Shown: one piece after another, positions 39,271 through 48,436 of the stretch
Layout: each line of letters starts with the position of its first letter
How positions within the stretch are numbered: the stretch's first letter is position 1
DNA from: Pseudidiomarina halophila
GTDB taxonomy: Bacteria; Pseudomonadota; Gammaproteobacteria; Enterobacterales; Alteromonadaceae
Assembly (NCBI RefSeq): GCF_003987215.1
Contig: NZ_PIPW01000001.1
Location: forward strand, 682,001 to 746,000
DNA length: 64,000 bases
Reading direction: 5' to 3'
The notes under the pieces: generated by a model
Told to the model about the DNA's origin: nothing
The model's input: the letters and a program-made list of their open reading frames with translations, nothing else
Databases searched by the model: none
Made by a program: the position numbers and the translations under genes

Positions 39271-41049
39271 GTGCTGCATTACGAAATCACTCCCCTTGAC
39301 CCTAACGGACATCAATTTGCTGTCACAATTCGGGTGACGCCAAAGCAACATGAGGCATTAGAACTCAAACTTCCCGCGTGGATACCCGGTAGTTACATGA
39401 TTCGGGATTTTGCCAGGAACATTCTTGATTTGCATGCCGAGGCCAATGGCCAAGCGCTGGCAATTACCGCTATTGATAAGCAAACCTGGCGCGTTGCGCC
39501 TACCGATGCAACGGTGCAGATCCACTATCAGGTCTATGCCTTTGATTTATCCGTTCGTAGCGCTTACCTCGATCAGTTTTTCGGTTTCTTTAACAACTCA
39601 AGCCTGTGTCTCGCGGTTAACGGCCATACTAAAGAATCCGTTGAGCTTTCGGTGGTGCTGCCTCAGCAATTAGCCCATTGGCAGGTTGCCACGGGAATGC
39701 CGCGCCGCTCTGGCGATGCTTTTGCGGCTGGTACCTTTAAGGCAGACGATTACGAATCTTTAATTGACTATCCGTTTTTGCTTGGTGAGCTTGATATTCA
39801 TGAATTCATCGCCGGTGGCAAAAAGCATGCGTTCGTTACTGCTGGAAGAAACTTCGCTGATTATGAGCGAATTTGCGGTGATCTGGCGCGAATATGCGAG
39901 CATCAGATTAATATGTTCGACAAACAAGTGCCCTTTGAAAATTATCTGTTTCTAACGATGGTTGTGGGTAAAGGCTTTGGCGGCTTGGAACATCGCAACT
40001 CCACCGCTTTAGTCTGTAGCCGCAAAGATCTTGTCAGCAAAGGTATTCGCCAGACCATCGACAGTGACTACCGGACATTTTTAAGCCTTTGCAGTCATGA
40101 ATATTTCCACAGTTGGAATATAAAAACCCTGAAGCCAAAAGACTTCATCCCCTATCGACTGGATGCCGAGCAGTACACGCGACAGCTGTGGTTTTATGAA
40201 GGTATTACCTCTTATTATGACGATTACGTGTTACATCAGGCGGGCTTAATTGACGCCAACACTTATCTGAACCTTATCGGCGATACCCTGGCACGGGTTC
40301 ACCGCGGTGTTGGGGTGGATCGTCATACGGTCGGTGATTCCAGTTTGCAAGCCTGGAATCGTTTCTACAAGCAAGATGAAAACGCGCCAAACTCCATTGT
40401 CAGTTACTACGCCAAAGGTGCGTTAATCGCTTTATGCCTGGATCTGATGATTCGCCTGGAAAGCGATGGCCGGATAACGCTGGCACAGGTCATGGCCAAG
40501 TTTTGGCAAGCCTACGGCGCCAATCAGCAAGGCACCACAGACACCAGTTTTGCCGAGTTTCTCGCCGCTACCTACGAGTTGCATCTGGGCGCCTTTATTG
40601 AACGTGCGGTAACTACGACGGAACCCTTGCCAATGATCGAATTGCTGGAACAGTTCGGTATTGATGTGCAACGCCGCCCGCCGCAGGATGATACCGGCTT
40701 TGGTGGTAAGCCAGCAGCACAGCCCCTTCCTGTGGCATTAGGCGCTAAATTTAAAGGCTCCGCTGCGGGGCTGGAATTACAGGTGGTGTTTGCTGATGAA
40801 GCTGCCCATGAGGCAGGTTTAAGTGCCCAGGATAGGATCATTGCGATTGATAACCTGCAGGTGACTGACGCCAACATGCGTGAAGTGTTCGAGCGTTACC
40901 AGCCCGATGATGTGGTTACCGTGCACGCCTTTCGCCGCGATGAATTACTGACCCTGGAATTGCGCTGGCAGGCACCAAAAGCCAATAATTATATTCTTAC
41001 TGTTGCCGATCGTAAGCGCGCACAAGGCTGGCTGGCGTTAGCCACCTAA
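39271..41049 (+). CDS. M61 family glycyl-aminopeptidase-like protease with PDZ domain
   Basis: The 592-residue protein has an N-terminal beta domain, a thermolysin-like catalytic domain with HEYFH (H276, E277, H280) and a probable third ligand E310 in FYEGIT, and a C-terminal PDZ domain (about 490-570). M61 enzymes release N-terminal glycine or alanine from peptides. No signal peptide is visible. The GTG start at 39271 has AGAGG 5 bases upstream. The 3' end overlaps the convergent M23 gene by 4 bases. Confidence 0.94.
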   Translation: MLHYEITPLDPNGHQFAVTIRVTPKQHEALELKLPAWIPGSYMIRDFARNILDLHAEANGQALAITAIDKQTWRVAPTDATVQIHYQVYAFDLSVRSAYLDQFFGFFNNSSLCLAVNGHTKESVELSVVLPQQLAHWQVATGMPRRSGDAFAAGTFKADDYESLIDYPFLLGELDIHEFIAGGKKHAFVTAGRNFADYERICGDLARICEHQINMFDKQVPFENYLFLTMVVGKGFGGLEHRNSTALVCSRKDLVSKGIRQTIDSDYRTFLSLCSHEYFHSWNIKTLKPKDFIPYRLDAEQYTRQLWFYEGITSYYDDYVLHQAGLIDANTYLNLIGDTLARVHRGVGVDRHTVGDSSLQAWNRFYKQDENAPNSIVSYYAKGALIALCLDLMIRLESDGRITLAQVMAKFWQAYGANQQGTTDTSFAEFLAATYELHLGAFIERAVTTTEPLPMIELLEQFGIDVQRRPPQDDTGFGGKPAAQPLPVALGAKFKGSAAGLELQVVFADEAAHEAGLSAQDRIIAIDNLQVTDANMREVFERYQPDDVVTVHAFRRDELLTLELRWQAPKANNYILTVADRKRAQGWLALAT

Positions 41050-41882
41050 AAGTGTTCCAGCACCAGCGCCGGATCAAGCCGCACATTGCGCCAGTTAACG
41101 CGCCAGTCAAGGTGAGGTCCGGTCGCCCGGCCGGTCGCACCAATGGCACCAATGACAGAGCCCTGAACAAGTTCATCACCAACCTCGACATCAACCCTGC
41201 TCAGGTGGATATAGGTGGTGGTAACGCCGTGGCCATGGTCAACGATAATGGTACCGCCGGAATAAAATAAGTCATTTGCAGCAAATACCACCTGCCCCGG
41301 CCACACCACTTTAACCGGTGTCCCCGTTGGCGCAGCTACATCAAGCCCAAAATGTGGATTGCGTGGCTCACCATTAAAGATACGTTGACTCCCGTAGACG
41401 CCGCTGATGCGGCCCTGCGCAGGCTCAATCACAGGTGTCAGGAAATCATGCCGCGGACTGAAGGTCTGCCGGGCCCGCCACACTGCAGTGGCCTCTTCTC
41501 TGGCACGAGCGACCTGTTTAGGGTCTGGCGTGACAGTGCGCTGTGGTACCCCTTCGACGCGATCAATTTTATACTCACGCGGCGCTAAATCGAGCTGCCG
41601 GGTTATCTGTTCACCACCGGGGCGGGTAACAACTAATTCCTGTGTTCCGGTCGCGTCGCGGCCAAATCCAAACACCACCACCCCTTCCGCAGAAACTGTC
41701 AGTTGCTCGCCGTTTAAGCTAACTGAATTTGCCGGGTCGGTTTTACCAACCATGAGCGCACCTGAGGTTGTCGCCCCGGTTAATTCGATAACGTCCTGCT
41801 CAGCAGCTTCGCTGGCATAGCTCACGGCATTTAGCCCCAGCAACACCAGCAGTGAAGTAATAAACATCTTTACTTTAGGCAT
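41046..41882 (-). CDS. M23 family peptidase (LytM domain), exported
   Basis: The 278-residue protein has a signal peptide, a beta-rich N-terminal region and a C-terminal LytM/M23 domain of the type that cuts or regulates peptidoglycan cross-links. Zinc ligands H177 and D181 (HFGLD) are present. The usual HxH motif reads HLD (H257, D259), replacing the final zinc histidine with aspartate. The ATG at 41882 overlaps the QueD-like gene by 8 bases; GGAG lies 9 bases upstream. Confidence 0.92.
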   Translation of the reverse strand: MPKVKMFITSLLVLLGLNAVSYASEAAEQDVIELTGATTSGALMVGKTDPANSVSLNGEQLTVSAEGVVVFGFGRDATGTQELVVTRPGGEQITRQLDLAPREYKIDRVEGVPQRTVTPDPKQVARAREEATAVWRARQTFSPRHDFLTPVIEPAQGRISGVYGSQRIFNGEPRNPHFGLDVAAPTGTPVKVVWPGQVVFAANDLFYSGGTIIVDHGHGVTTTYIHLSRVDVEVGDELVQGSVIGAIGATGRATGPHLDWRVNWRNVRLDPALVLEHF

Positions 41883-42759
41883 AGCCAATAGCTCCTTTAC
41901 CTACGCCCTCGTAGGCCTTAACCGTCACTGCAGCCTTATCTTTAAGTTCAGCGTGGATGGCCTGTGCCAGATATTCGGCAATGCATTCCACTGTTGAATC
42001 GTTGTCGATAATGTAATTTTCCGCTTTTGGCACAATCAGTTCAAAGCGCCCCTGATCAGCTACATAACCATAGCCAACATGGGTCTCATCGCTGCACTTT
42101 AATGCTTCAGCTGAGCGTTGTAACGCGGCCACCGGACTGACATCCTCACTGGAGCCAAGATAAATATCGCGCCATCGCTCAGCCCAGCTTTGCTCAACCG
42201 CAGGAGCACGGGCGCCGTCTAGCTCGACTTGTATGCGGGAACGGTGACCATGGGCAATACGTTGACAGTTGCCATCGTGCTTTTTCAAACCATGGGTGTA
42301 GTGATAATAAGCACCTTCGATTTCTTCCGCGCGCAAAGTCACTTCCAGCCCGGCAACATTGCCGGGTAGCTCACGCTTGATGACAGCGCGCAAATAGGCA
42401 TTGATGGATGCCATAGTTACCTGCTCTGCATCAATAAACGCAAAGGCATCGGCTGGGCAGAATAAATGGATGGAACCTTGCTCCGGGCGCAAAAAATCAA
42501 CCCAGTAACAGCTGTCATCGGCGTCGTGCGTCACCAGAGTGTATGGATGATTCGCCGGTACCGCGAGTTTGTGATCCACGGCATCGTCAATGATCCGCTT
42601 AATCTGTTTTTTTACCCGGCCAAAGTCCAATACCATGGACTGTTCGTTCAGGCTGCCATCAAGCACAATATCAACGATCCAACTTTCTCCCACGATGCCA
42701 CGTTCAGGACACAGGTAGGAAAAATCAATGACCGTCAGATCGTTTACAAATAACTGCAT
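41875..42759 (-). CDS. Tandem-domain QueD/6-pyruvoyltetrahydropterin synthase-like protein
   Basis: At 294 residues this is about twice the size of QueD, the 6-carboxytetrahydropterin synthase of queuosine synthesis. The N-terminal half keeps VLDFG and VDHKL (D62-H63), but its zinc motif is replaced by GES. The C-terminal half keeps Cys165 and the zinc pair H170/H172 (HGH) and the final acidic motif KAYEG, but lacks a clear DHxxLN element. The two halves may form one pseudo-dimeric active site. It precedes and overlaps the M23 gene. Whether it makes a queuosine, folate or other pterin product is unknown. Confidence 0.88.
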   Translation of the reverse strand: MQLFVNDLTVIDFSYLCPERGIVGESWIVDIVLDGSLNEQSMVLDFGRVKKQIKRIIDDAVDHKLAVPANHPYTLVTHDADDSCYWVDFLRPEQGSIHLFCPADAFAFIDAEQVTMASINAYLRAVIKRELPGNVAGLEVTLRAEEIEGAYYHYTHGLKKHDGNCQRIAHGHRSRIQVELDGARAPAVEQSWAERWRDIYLGSSEDVSPVAALQRSAEALKCSDETHVGYGYVADQGRFELIVPKAENYIIDNDSTVECIAEYLAQAIHAELKDKAAVTVKAYEGVGKGAIGYA

Positions 42760-42808
42760 AGAAATCTCTGTTGGAAACTAGGTTTTATCGCTGCCAATAA
42801 TAGCATCA

Positions 42809-43459
42809 TCAGGTCTTGACGAGAACTTGAATTACCGCAAACCAGTCGACGATAAGCTTGAAGCACAAAAGTAACAGTAACACTCCCATAACCCGGTCAA
42901 GCCAATGTCCGTAGTGCCAGATGCGCTGATAGAATGCCGGCACCGTCAGTAAGGTGGCAAGCAGCACAAACCAGAGCCCGGTAGCAACCGCCATATAAAG
43001 TCCATAACCGACTTTTAGCAATGTCGGTGTTTCGGGGCTAATTACCGCAGTAAACAGCGCCATAAAAAACAGTGTTGCTTTGACATTCAGGCCGTTGGTG
43101 ATAAATCCCACGCGAAAGGCTTTACGTCGGGAAAGCTCACCAGCCGCAGCAGCGGCATCAGGTTGCGCGTTGCGTGGCTGCGATTTTATCGCCTGCCAGC
43201 CAATCCAGCCCAGATACAAGGCACCGAGCAGCAACAATGTCGCATAAACCCATTGGTAACGGTGAATAATTAAGGTCACCCCCAACAGCGAGTACGCGAT
43301 ATGGACAAGAATTCCGACGCCTATACCTGCGGCCACCCAACGCCCGATGCGACGTCCATAGGCCAGGCTGTAGCGCGCAGTAACGGCAAAATCCGGCCCC
43401 GGGGAGGCAACTGCGAGAAAATGCAAAATAGCTATTTCGATAAATTCACGTAAATACAT
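42809..43459 (-). CDS. LysE/RhtB family amino-acid exporter
   Basis: The 216-residue membrane protein has six predicted segments and the family start with ASPGPDFAV. A cytoplasmic stretch lies at about 105-125, with FRVGFITNGLNVKATLFF after it. These proteins export amino acids such as homoserine, threonine or lysine. It is divergent from a LysR gene 85 bases away, the usual arrangement with its regulator. Confidence 0.93.
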   Translation of the reverse strand: MYLREFIEIAILHFLAVASPGPDFAVTARYSLAYGRRIGRWVAAGIGVGILVHIAYSLLGVTLIIHRYQWVYATLLLLGALYLGWIGWQAIKSQPRNAQPDAAAAAGELSRRKAFRVGFITNGLNVKATLFFMALFTAVISPETPTLLKVGYGLYMAVATGLWFVLLATLLTVPAFYQRIWHYGHWLDRVMGVLLLLLCFKLIVDWFAVIQVLVKT

Positions 43460-43482
43460 TGCTCAGTGACTCTATAAAGTTT

Positions 43483-43505
43483 AAATTTACGCAATACAAA
43501 TTTAC
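43483..43505. promoter_or_regulatory. Direct repeat in the lysE-type/lysR intergenic region
   Basis: AAATTTAC occurs at 43483-43490 and again at 43498-43505, a 15-base period between the divergent exporter and LysR genes. It may be part of the LysR binding region, though the sequence is AT-rich and could be chance. Confidence 0.3.
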
Positions 43506-43544
43506 TTAACTGCAAATTCATTTTAATGCGAAAAGGTTGCTACC

Positions 43545-44462
43545 GTGAGCTTGAAAGACTATTCGTTAAACGCCCTGAGAGTTTTTGCTGTGGCCGCAAA
43601 CGCGCCATCATTTAAGCATGCCGCACAACAACTCGAGCTTTCGCAATCCGCCATTACCCGCCATATTCAAACTCTGGAACAACAGCTCGGCACACCATTA
43701 TTTCATCGTGATAACCGGGTTCATGCGTTAACCCCCGCCGGTGAACTACTCGCACCTACGCTGCTCAGTCTTTTTCAGCAGCTGGAGCAAGCCGTGCAAC
43801 AAGCACGGACCTGTGGTGACGAAGAGCTTACCACATTGCGGGTACTGGTCCCTGACACTTTCTTACGTTGGTGGCTGGCCTCACGACTGGCTGATTTTTC
43901 TGCAATTTATCCGCATATTCGGGTCCAGGTCGATACCTATGCCGAAGATGAACAAGATGTTCAGCTGTCGCAAATTGGCCAGGCGTTACAACATGGTCGA
44001 GTCGACCTGGCGGTACTCAGCGGCAAGCTTAAAGATCGCAGCTTACAACAGCAATTACTTTATCAACCGCAATTTTGCCCTATTGGCTCACCGGCAACGG
44101 CCACTTCAGCCGCAGCGGCATGGTATGCCAATCCGGCAAGTGCGGTATGGCAAGCTTTCTGTAAGCAACACAAACAGCTAAGCCAGTCCTACCCGGTACA
44201 AAGTGTTCCTAAGGCTAGCATTGGCCTTGATCTGCTCACCAGTCTGTCGGGTTTTAGCCTGATTAATACGCTTTACGCTCAACATCCCCAGTTTAATCAA
44301 TGGCCACTACAGGCCGAAGCCGCAATTACCGCAAAATCCGGCGTTTATATTTGCCTGAAAGCACGCGAACGCCATCCCGTTGCAGTTATTGCCTTCAGCA
44401 AATGGTTAGCTAACCGCGTGCAACAGAGTATGGCCGCTTTAAGTCAGACGCCGGGCGTTTAG
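43545..44462 (+). CDS. LysR-type transcriptional regulator
   Basis: The 305-residue protein has an N-terminal winged helix-turn-helix (about 7-65, with FKHAAQQLELSQSAITRHIQ) and a substrate-binding domain of the LysR class. The GTG start has AAGG 8 bases upstream. Its divergence from the LysE-type exporter suggests it controls that gene in response to an amino acid. Its end overlaps the convergent MFS gene by 24 bases. Confidence 0.94.
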   Translation: MSLKDYSLNALRVFAVAANAPSFKHAAQQLELSQSAITRHIQTLEQQLGTPLFHRDNRVHALTPAGELLAPTLLSLFQQLEQAVQQARTCGDEELTTLRVLVPDTFLRWWLASRLADFSAIYPHIRVQVDTYAEDEQDVQLSQIGQALQHGRVDLAVLSGKLKDRSLQQQLLYQPQFCPIGSPATATSAAAAWYANPASAVWQAFCKQHKQLSQSYPVQSVPKASIGLDLLTSLSGFSLINTLYAQHPQFNQWPLQAEAAITAKSGVYICLKARERHPVAVIAFSKWLANRVQQSMAALSQTPGV

Positions 44463-45641
44463 CCAGGCGGCGGCTAAAATCGCACTGAAAGTGAGTAAGA
44501 TTGCCGTTGGTGACCAGCCGGTATCAATCAGAATCCCCATTAAAAACGGTGCTAATGCGGTAGAAAATACCATCATGGCGTGAACTAAAGCACGCACCGT
44601 TGCTAAGTACCTGGTGCCATAAACTTCTGCCCAGAGCGTTCCTGAAAGTGCCGAGTTAATGCCAGCACTGACCCCCGCCAGTCCCAGGAAAGCCCACCAG
44701 GACCAGACCCCGAAATTGGCTGCCAGCAGCACAGTACCAAAGGTTACCGGCAAGATATTTAAGCCAATGAAACGCTTTGACCCCAAGCGATCAATCCAGT
44801 CGCCGGCGAACACAGAAACCGTCACCCTGCTTAGAGAAAAAATCATAATTGCGCTAGCAGTTGCTGCAACAGACCAGCTTTGCTGATCGGCCAGCCATAA
44901 TTGGTTTAACAATAGTGCCGTAACCACAAAAGGAAGCCCCAGCAAGGCTGGGAGCACCACCCAAAACTTTCGCTGGCGGAGCAAATCACGCTGCCGTAAT
45001 GCCACCTCCAGTGCGGCGGCCTCGTCAGGGGCACTGACCGCTGCGGGGACTTCATTCTTGGGTTTATGGGTCTGCAACCAGAGCATCACTGGCAGTCCAC
45101 AGATTAAAAATACGGCGAACAGCCACCAGGTTACCTGCCAGTCATAGGCGGCAACCAAAGCAACGATAAGTACCGGTAACAGTAACTCGCCTAAAGGAAA
45201 TCCCATTCCCGCAAACGCCACCGCTTTACCGCGCTGTTCGACGAAATAGCGGCCCATGCTGGTCATGGCAATGTGACCCATAAAGCCCTGCCCAAAAAAC
45301 CGCAGTCCGGCAAGCCCGATAAAAAGCGTAACTAAATGAATTGGCCAGGTGATCACGAGCGCAGATAAGGCAATACCAATAAAGGTAAAACTGGTGAACT
45401 GTGCCAGACTTACGTTGTCGAGTTGCTTCCCAATGCGCATCAGCAACAGCCCACCGATAAAGGTCGCGGCTGCATAGATAGCGCCGTATTCTCCGTGACT
45501 GAGCGAGTGCGCCGTGCGGAAGGAATCGGTAAACAAGCCCAGCAAAAAGGTTTGTCCGAAGCTTGAGAAAAATGTAGCCAGAAACCCAAAGGCTAAAAAC
45601 TGCGGGTGTTGCCGCAGCAATCTGAAATACTGCCTGAACAT
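44439..45641 (-). CDS. MFS transporter
   Basis: The 400-residue protein has 12 hydrophobic segments with a central cytoplasmic loop (about 195-225) and the major facilitator layout. Motifs such as GGLLLMRIGKQLDN and DWIDRLGSKRF fit the loop 2-3 and 8-9 signatures. Substrate is unknown; it resembles the monocarboxylate/oxalate-type branch only loosely. It starts 11 bases after the glutamate-synthase-like gene, so co-transcription is likely. Confidence 0.9.
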   Translation of the reverse strand: MFRQYFRLLRQHPQFLAFGFLATFFSSFGQTFLLGLFTDSFRTAHSLSHGEYGAIYAAATFIGGLLLMRIGKQLDNVSLAQFTSFTFIGIALSALVITWPIHLVTLFIGLAGLRFFGQGFMGHIAMTSMGRYFVEQRGKAVAFAGMGFPLGELLLPVLIVALVAAYDWQVTWWLFAVFLICGLPVMLWLQTHKPKNEVPAAVSAPDEAAALEVALRQRDLLRQRKFWVVLPALLGLPFVVTALLLNQLWLADQQSWSVAATASAIMIFSLSRVTVSVFAGDWIDRLGSKRFIGLNILPVTFGTVLLAANFGVWSWWAFLGLAGVSAGINSALSGTLWAEVYGTRYLATVRALVHAMMVFSTALAPFLMGILIDTGWSPTAILLTFSAILAAAWLNARRLT

Positions 45642-45652
45642 CTTTATTTTAA

Positions 45653-47161
45653 CTACCTTGGTGCTTTTGGTGGATACCGCTCAGCAAGACTCACACTATC
45701 GCCGGTATGGGTGACAACGCGAGCATGGCGCCGATTTAATTGCCGTGGATCAGAAACGCCACAGGAGTGAGCGATGATGTTAACGCCGTATTCCAGGTAC
45801 TTATGGTAGTTGGCGACGCGCACGGATTTATCTTCCGGATCGAGACCACGTTGCAGCTTTTTATTATGCGTTGTAACGCCCGTCGGACAGGTGTTTTTAT
45901 TACATTGCATCGCCTGAATACAGCCAATCGAAAACATGAAGCCGCGGGCTGAAACAATAAAGTCAGCACCTATCGCCAAAGCCCATGCGACATCCGCAGG
46001 CGAAATCATTTTGCCTGAGGCTATGACCCTGATCCGGTCTTTAAGTCCGGCGGCGATGAGTTTATCAATTAAAATAGGCAGGCTTTCAGACAGCTTTAAT
46101 CCTACATAATCCATCAACGGCTGCGGCGCCGCGCCGGTTCCTCCATCTGCGCTGTCTAAAGTTATGAAATCAGGCGCCGCTTCACTGCCACGCCGTTGAA
46201 TGGTATCAATCAGCTCATCGATCCAGCTGGGATCGCCCATGACAAACTTTATGCCTGTTGGTTTGCCGGTAATCTTGCGGATCTTACCGACCATATCGAG
46301 CAGGTCGTCGTCGGTTTTTATTTCCGGATGACGATTCGGGCTAATGGAGTCTTCGCCCTCGGGAATTCCCCTAATTTCAGCAATTTCCTTATTAACTTTT
46401 AAAGCCGGCAAAATACCACCTTTACCAGGTTTGGCACCCTGACTAAGCTTCAACTCAAACATTTTAATTAATTTATGTTCGCCAAGCTCCTTCAGCCGCA
46501 ATTCATTTAACGAGCCGTCATGATTACGGACACCATATTTAGCGGTACCGATTTGGAAAACCACATCGCATTTACCTTCAAGATGATACGGACTTAACCC
46601 GCCCTCCCCGGTATTGAGCCAACAGCCGGCAAGCTTGGCTCCTTTCGACAGCGCTCGAACTGCGACTGGTGATAGCGCTCCGTAGCTCATCCCTGAAATA
46701 TGAAAGTACGACACGGGTTCATAAGGATGATCACAAAAAGGCCCGATTTGAACGGGTTCTGGGTGGGTTTTCTCTTCGGTCTGACGGGGATAAGGCGCGT
46801 TGGCAAAAATGATGGTGCCACTTTTGGTCAGGTCACGGGTTGAACCGAATGCCAGGGTTCGATCAGCATTTTTCGCAGCGCGATAGACCCAGCTGCGCTG
46901 CGCGCGATTGAACGGCATCTCTTCCCGATCCATAGCAAAAAAGTATTGCCGGAAGAATTCACCGAGATGTTCAAAAATGTAACGAAACCGCCCTACTACG
47001 GGAAAGTTATGACGGATCGTATGCTTGGTTTGGGTTTTATCAACAATGTACATCACCACCACTGAAATGATGCCGACAATGATAAGTAACACAAACAAGC
47101 CCAACAGCCACTGGGCCACGATAAGCAGCGTACCACTGTTCATCCATGGGTTATCGGTCAT
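45653..47161 (-). CDS. Membrane-anchored FMN-binding glutamate synthase family protein
   Basis: The 502-residue protein has one N-terminal membrane helix (about 10-40), then the FMN/TIM-barrel domain of the glutamate synthase large subunit. Visible motifs are GEGGLSPYHLEG, SQGAKPGKGG, DSADGGTGAAPQP and the 3Fe-4S cluster cysteines in CIQAMQCNKNTCPTG. It lacks the glutaminase domain, so it is not a full GOGAT; its reaction is uncertain. I use ATG 47161 with GAGG 8 bases before. It sits between a CBS-domain gene and an MFS gene. Confidence 0.92.
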   Translation of the reverse strand: MTDNPWMNSGTLLIVAQWLLGLFVLLIIVGIISVVVMYIVDKTQTKHTIRHNFPVVGRFRYIFEHLGEFFRQYFFAMDREEMPFNRAQRSWVYRAAKNADRTLAFGSTRDLTKSGTIIFANAPYPRQTEEKTHPEPVQIGPFCDHPYEPVSYFHISGMSYGALSPVAVRALSKGAKLAGCWLNTGEGGLSPYHLEGKCDVVFQIGTAKYGVRNHDGSLNELRLKELGEHKLIKMFELKLSQGAKPGKGGILPALKVNKEIAEIRGIPEGEDSISPNRHPEIKTDDDLLDMVGKIRKITGKPTGIKFVMGDPSWIDELIDTIQRRGSEAAPDFITLDSADGGTGAAPQPLMDYVGLKLSESLPILIDKLIAAGLKDRIRVIASGKMISPADVAWALAIGADFIVSARGFMFSIGCIQAMQCNKNTCPTGVTTHNKKLQRGLDPEDKSVRVANYHKYLEYGVNIIAHSCGVSDPRQLNRRHARVVTHTGDSVSLAERYPPKAPR

Positions 47162-47225
47162 TAAAATCACCTCAAAATCTGATTCGCTGCTTCTAATGTA
47201 CAGGGCTGCGGGCTTCGCAACAAGC

Positions 47226-47819
47226 CTAACTATCCGTGATCTCCGGATGCCTTAAGGCACTGAATACCTCTGCAAAAGTTGTTGCTTTTGGATAGAGTCT
47301 TACCGATTCACCGGTACGTTCCATGATCTTTAACGCGGCAATCCAACCGATGATCTCACCGTCATTAGTGACCATAACAAAATCCCGGCTGGCCGCCTGC
47401 ATGGTTGCGGCTATATCGCCAATCTTGGCGCGTTGTACCTGCGCGAGCGTCAACATCGGCATGCGATTCAACGGTTGCATCAGGAATCGCGCTTCAATCT
47501 GGCTCCAGGGCAGTTGTAATAAGCTACAGAGTGAACCGCTATACCGACTGTGCAGCTCACGTGCCATCAATACACCGGCAATTGCGCCATCATTATCAAT
47601 AACACAAGCATAGCGAGCGGAACCGCCGTCGAAGGCCTCTTCAACTTCTGGTAACCGCAACGAGCCCTTGAGCACCAACGGCGGATTACGGCTGAAATCT
47701 TCGAGCACAGCACTGGCAGGTGCATGCCAGTCAAGTTTGCCCGTGGTGACAGTTACGGGTTCAGGTAAACGTAAGTTTGCGGGCGTATTTTTCCACGCAA
47801 GAGTATGAAATTCGGACAT
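47226..47819 (-). CDS. CBS-domain pair protein
   Basis: The 197-residue protein contains two CBS motifs, one around RYACVIDNDGAIAGVLMARE and one around DFVMVTNDGEIIGWIAALK. CBS pairs usually bind adenine nucleotides and regulate partners. ATG 47819 is supported by AAGGGGC 5 bases upstream. The gene lies 64 bases ahead of the glutamate-synthase-like gene in the same direction and may regulate it or the transporter; that is inference. Confidence 0.85.
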   Translation of the reverse strand: MSEFHTLAWKNTPANLRLPEPVTVTTGKLDWHAPASAVLEDFSRNPPLVLKGSLRLPEVEEAFDGGSARYACVIDNDGAIAGVLMARELHSRYSGSLCSLLQLPWSQIEARFLMQPLNRMPMLTLAQVQRAKIGDIAATMQAASRDFVMVTNDGEIIGWIAALKIMERTGESVRLYPKATTFAEVFSALRHPEITDS

Positions 47820-47866
47820 ATAAAGCCCCTTAATAAAGTTAACTGAATAAGGTTGGGTAACTTGTA

Positions 47867-48154
47867 TTAAGCGTGGCTGGGTGGTGCTCGTGGCTGGGGG
47901 ACTAAATAGTAAGTAACGCGCAACTGCTGCTGCGTATGCCGTGCAACAACACTCTGACACACAGGTTGTGCTGTTATCGCAGAGTGCAGCGTCAGATCCG
48001 CATCACTGTCACTTTCATTGTTCGGTACTGGTAATACTGCAAGCGGAGCACTGCTGGCGGCCTGATAACCACTGTCATGCGAAGTCGCACGCTGCACCGT
48101 GGATGTAGCGCCTAGGCTGACAAGCGTAAAGAACAGTAACAGACGGATGAACAC
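47867..48154 (-). CDS. Small exported hypothetical protein
   Basis: A 95-residue frame from GTG 48154 (GGA about 8 bases upstream) begins with a signal-like segment, RLLLFFTLVSLGAT. The following region is Ser/Ala/Pro-rich, with one Cys and a basic, proline-rich end. A longer frame from 48217 lacks the signal at its N-terminus. I recognise no family. It lies between tRNA-Leu and the CBS gene. Confidence 0.4.
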   Translation of the reverse strand: MFIRLLLFFTLVSLGATSTVQRATSHDSGYQAASSAPLAVLPVPNNESDSDADLTLHSAITAQPVCQSVVARHTQQQLRVTYYLVPQPRAPPSHA

Positions 48155-48236
48155 GAGCGTTCCAGAGAAATTAGATTTCGATGGATTAAATATGGGACTG
48201 GAAGAAATTAAATTCAAGCTGAGAAGCTAAATAAAG

Positions 48237-48323
48237 TGGTGCCCGGGGCCGGACTTGAACCGGCACGCTGTTGCCAGCGAGGGATTTTAAATCCCTTGTG
48301 TCTACCAATTTCACCACCCGGGC
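48237..48323 (-). tRNA. tRNA-Leu (TAA)
   Basis: An 87-base class II tRNA with acceptor GCCCGGG/CCCGGGC, a long variable arm, the anticodon TAA within GGGATTTAAAATCCC and encoded CCA. It is third in the Gly-Cys-Leu cluster, as in E. coli glyW-cysT-leuZ next to pgsA. Confidence 0.96.
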
Positions 48324-48354
48324 ATAACTAAGTATTACCTGAGGTTTTATTCGA

Positions 48355-48428
48355 TGGAGGCGGGACCCGGAGTCGAACCGAGATCCACGGATTTGCAATC
48401 CGCTGCATAGCCATTCTGCCATCCCGCC
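48355..48428 (-). tRNA. tRNA-Cys (GCA)
   Basis: A 74-base tRNA with acceptor GGCGGGA/TCCCGCC, anticodon loop containing GCA (CGGATTGCAAATCCG) and encoded CCA. It is the second gene of the Gly-Cys-Leu cluster. Confidence 0.96.
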
Positions 48429-48436
48429 ATCAAATT

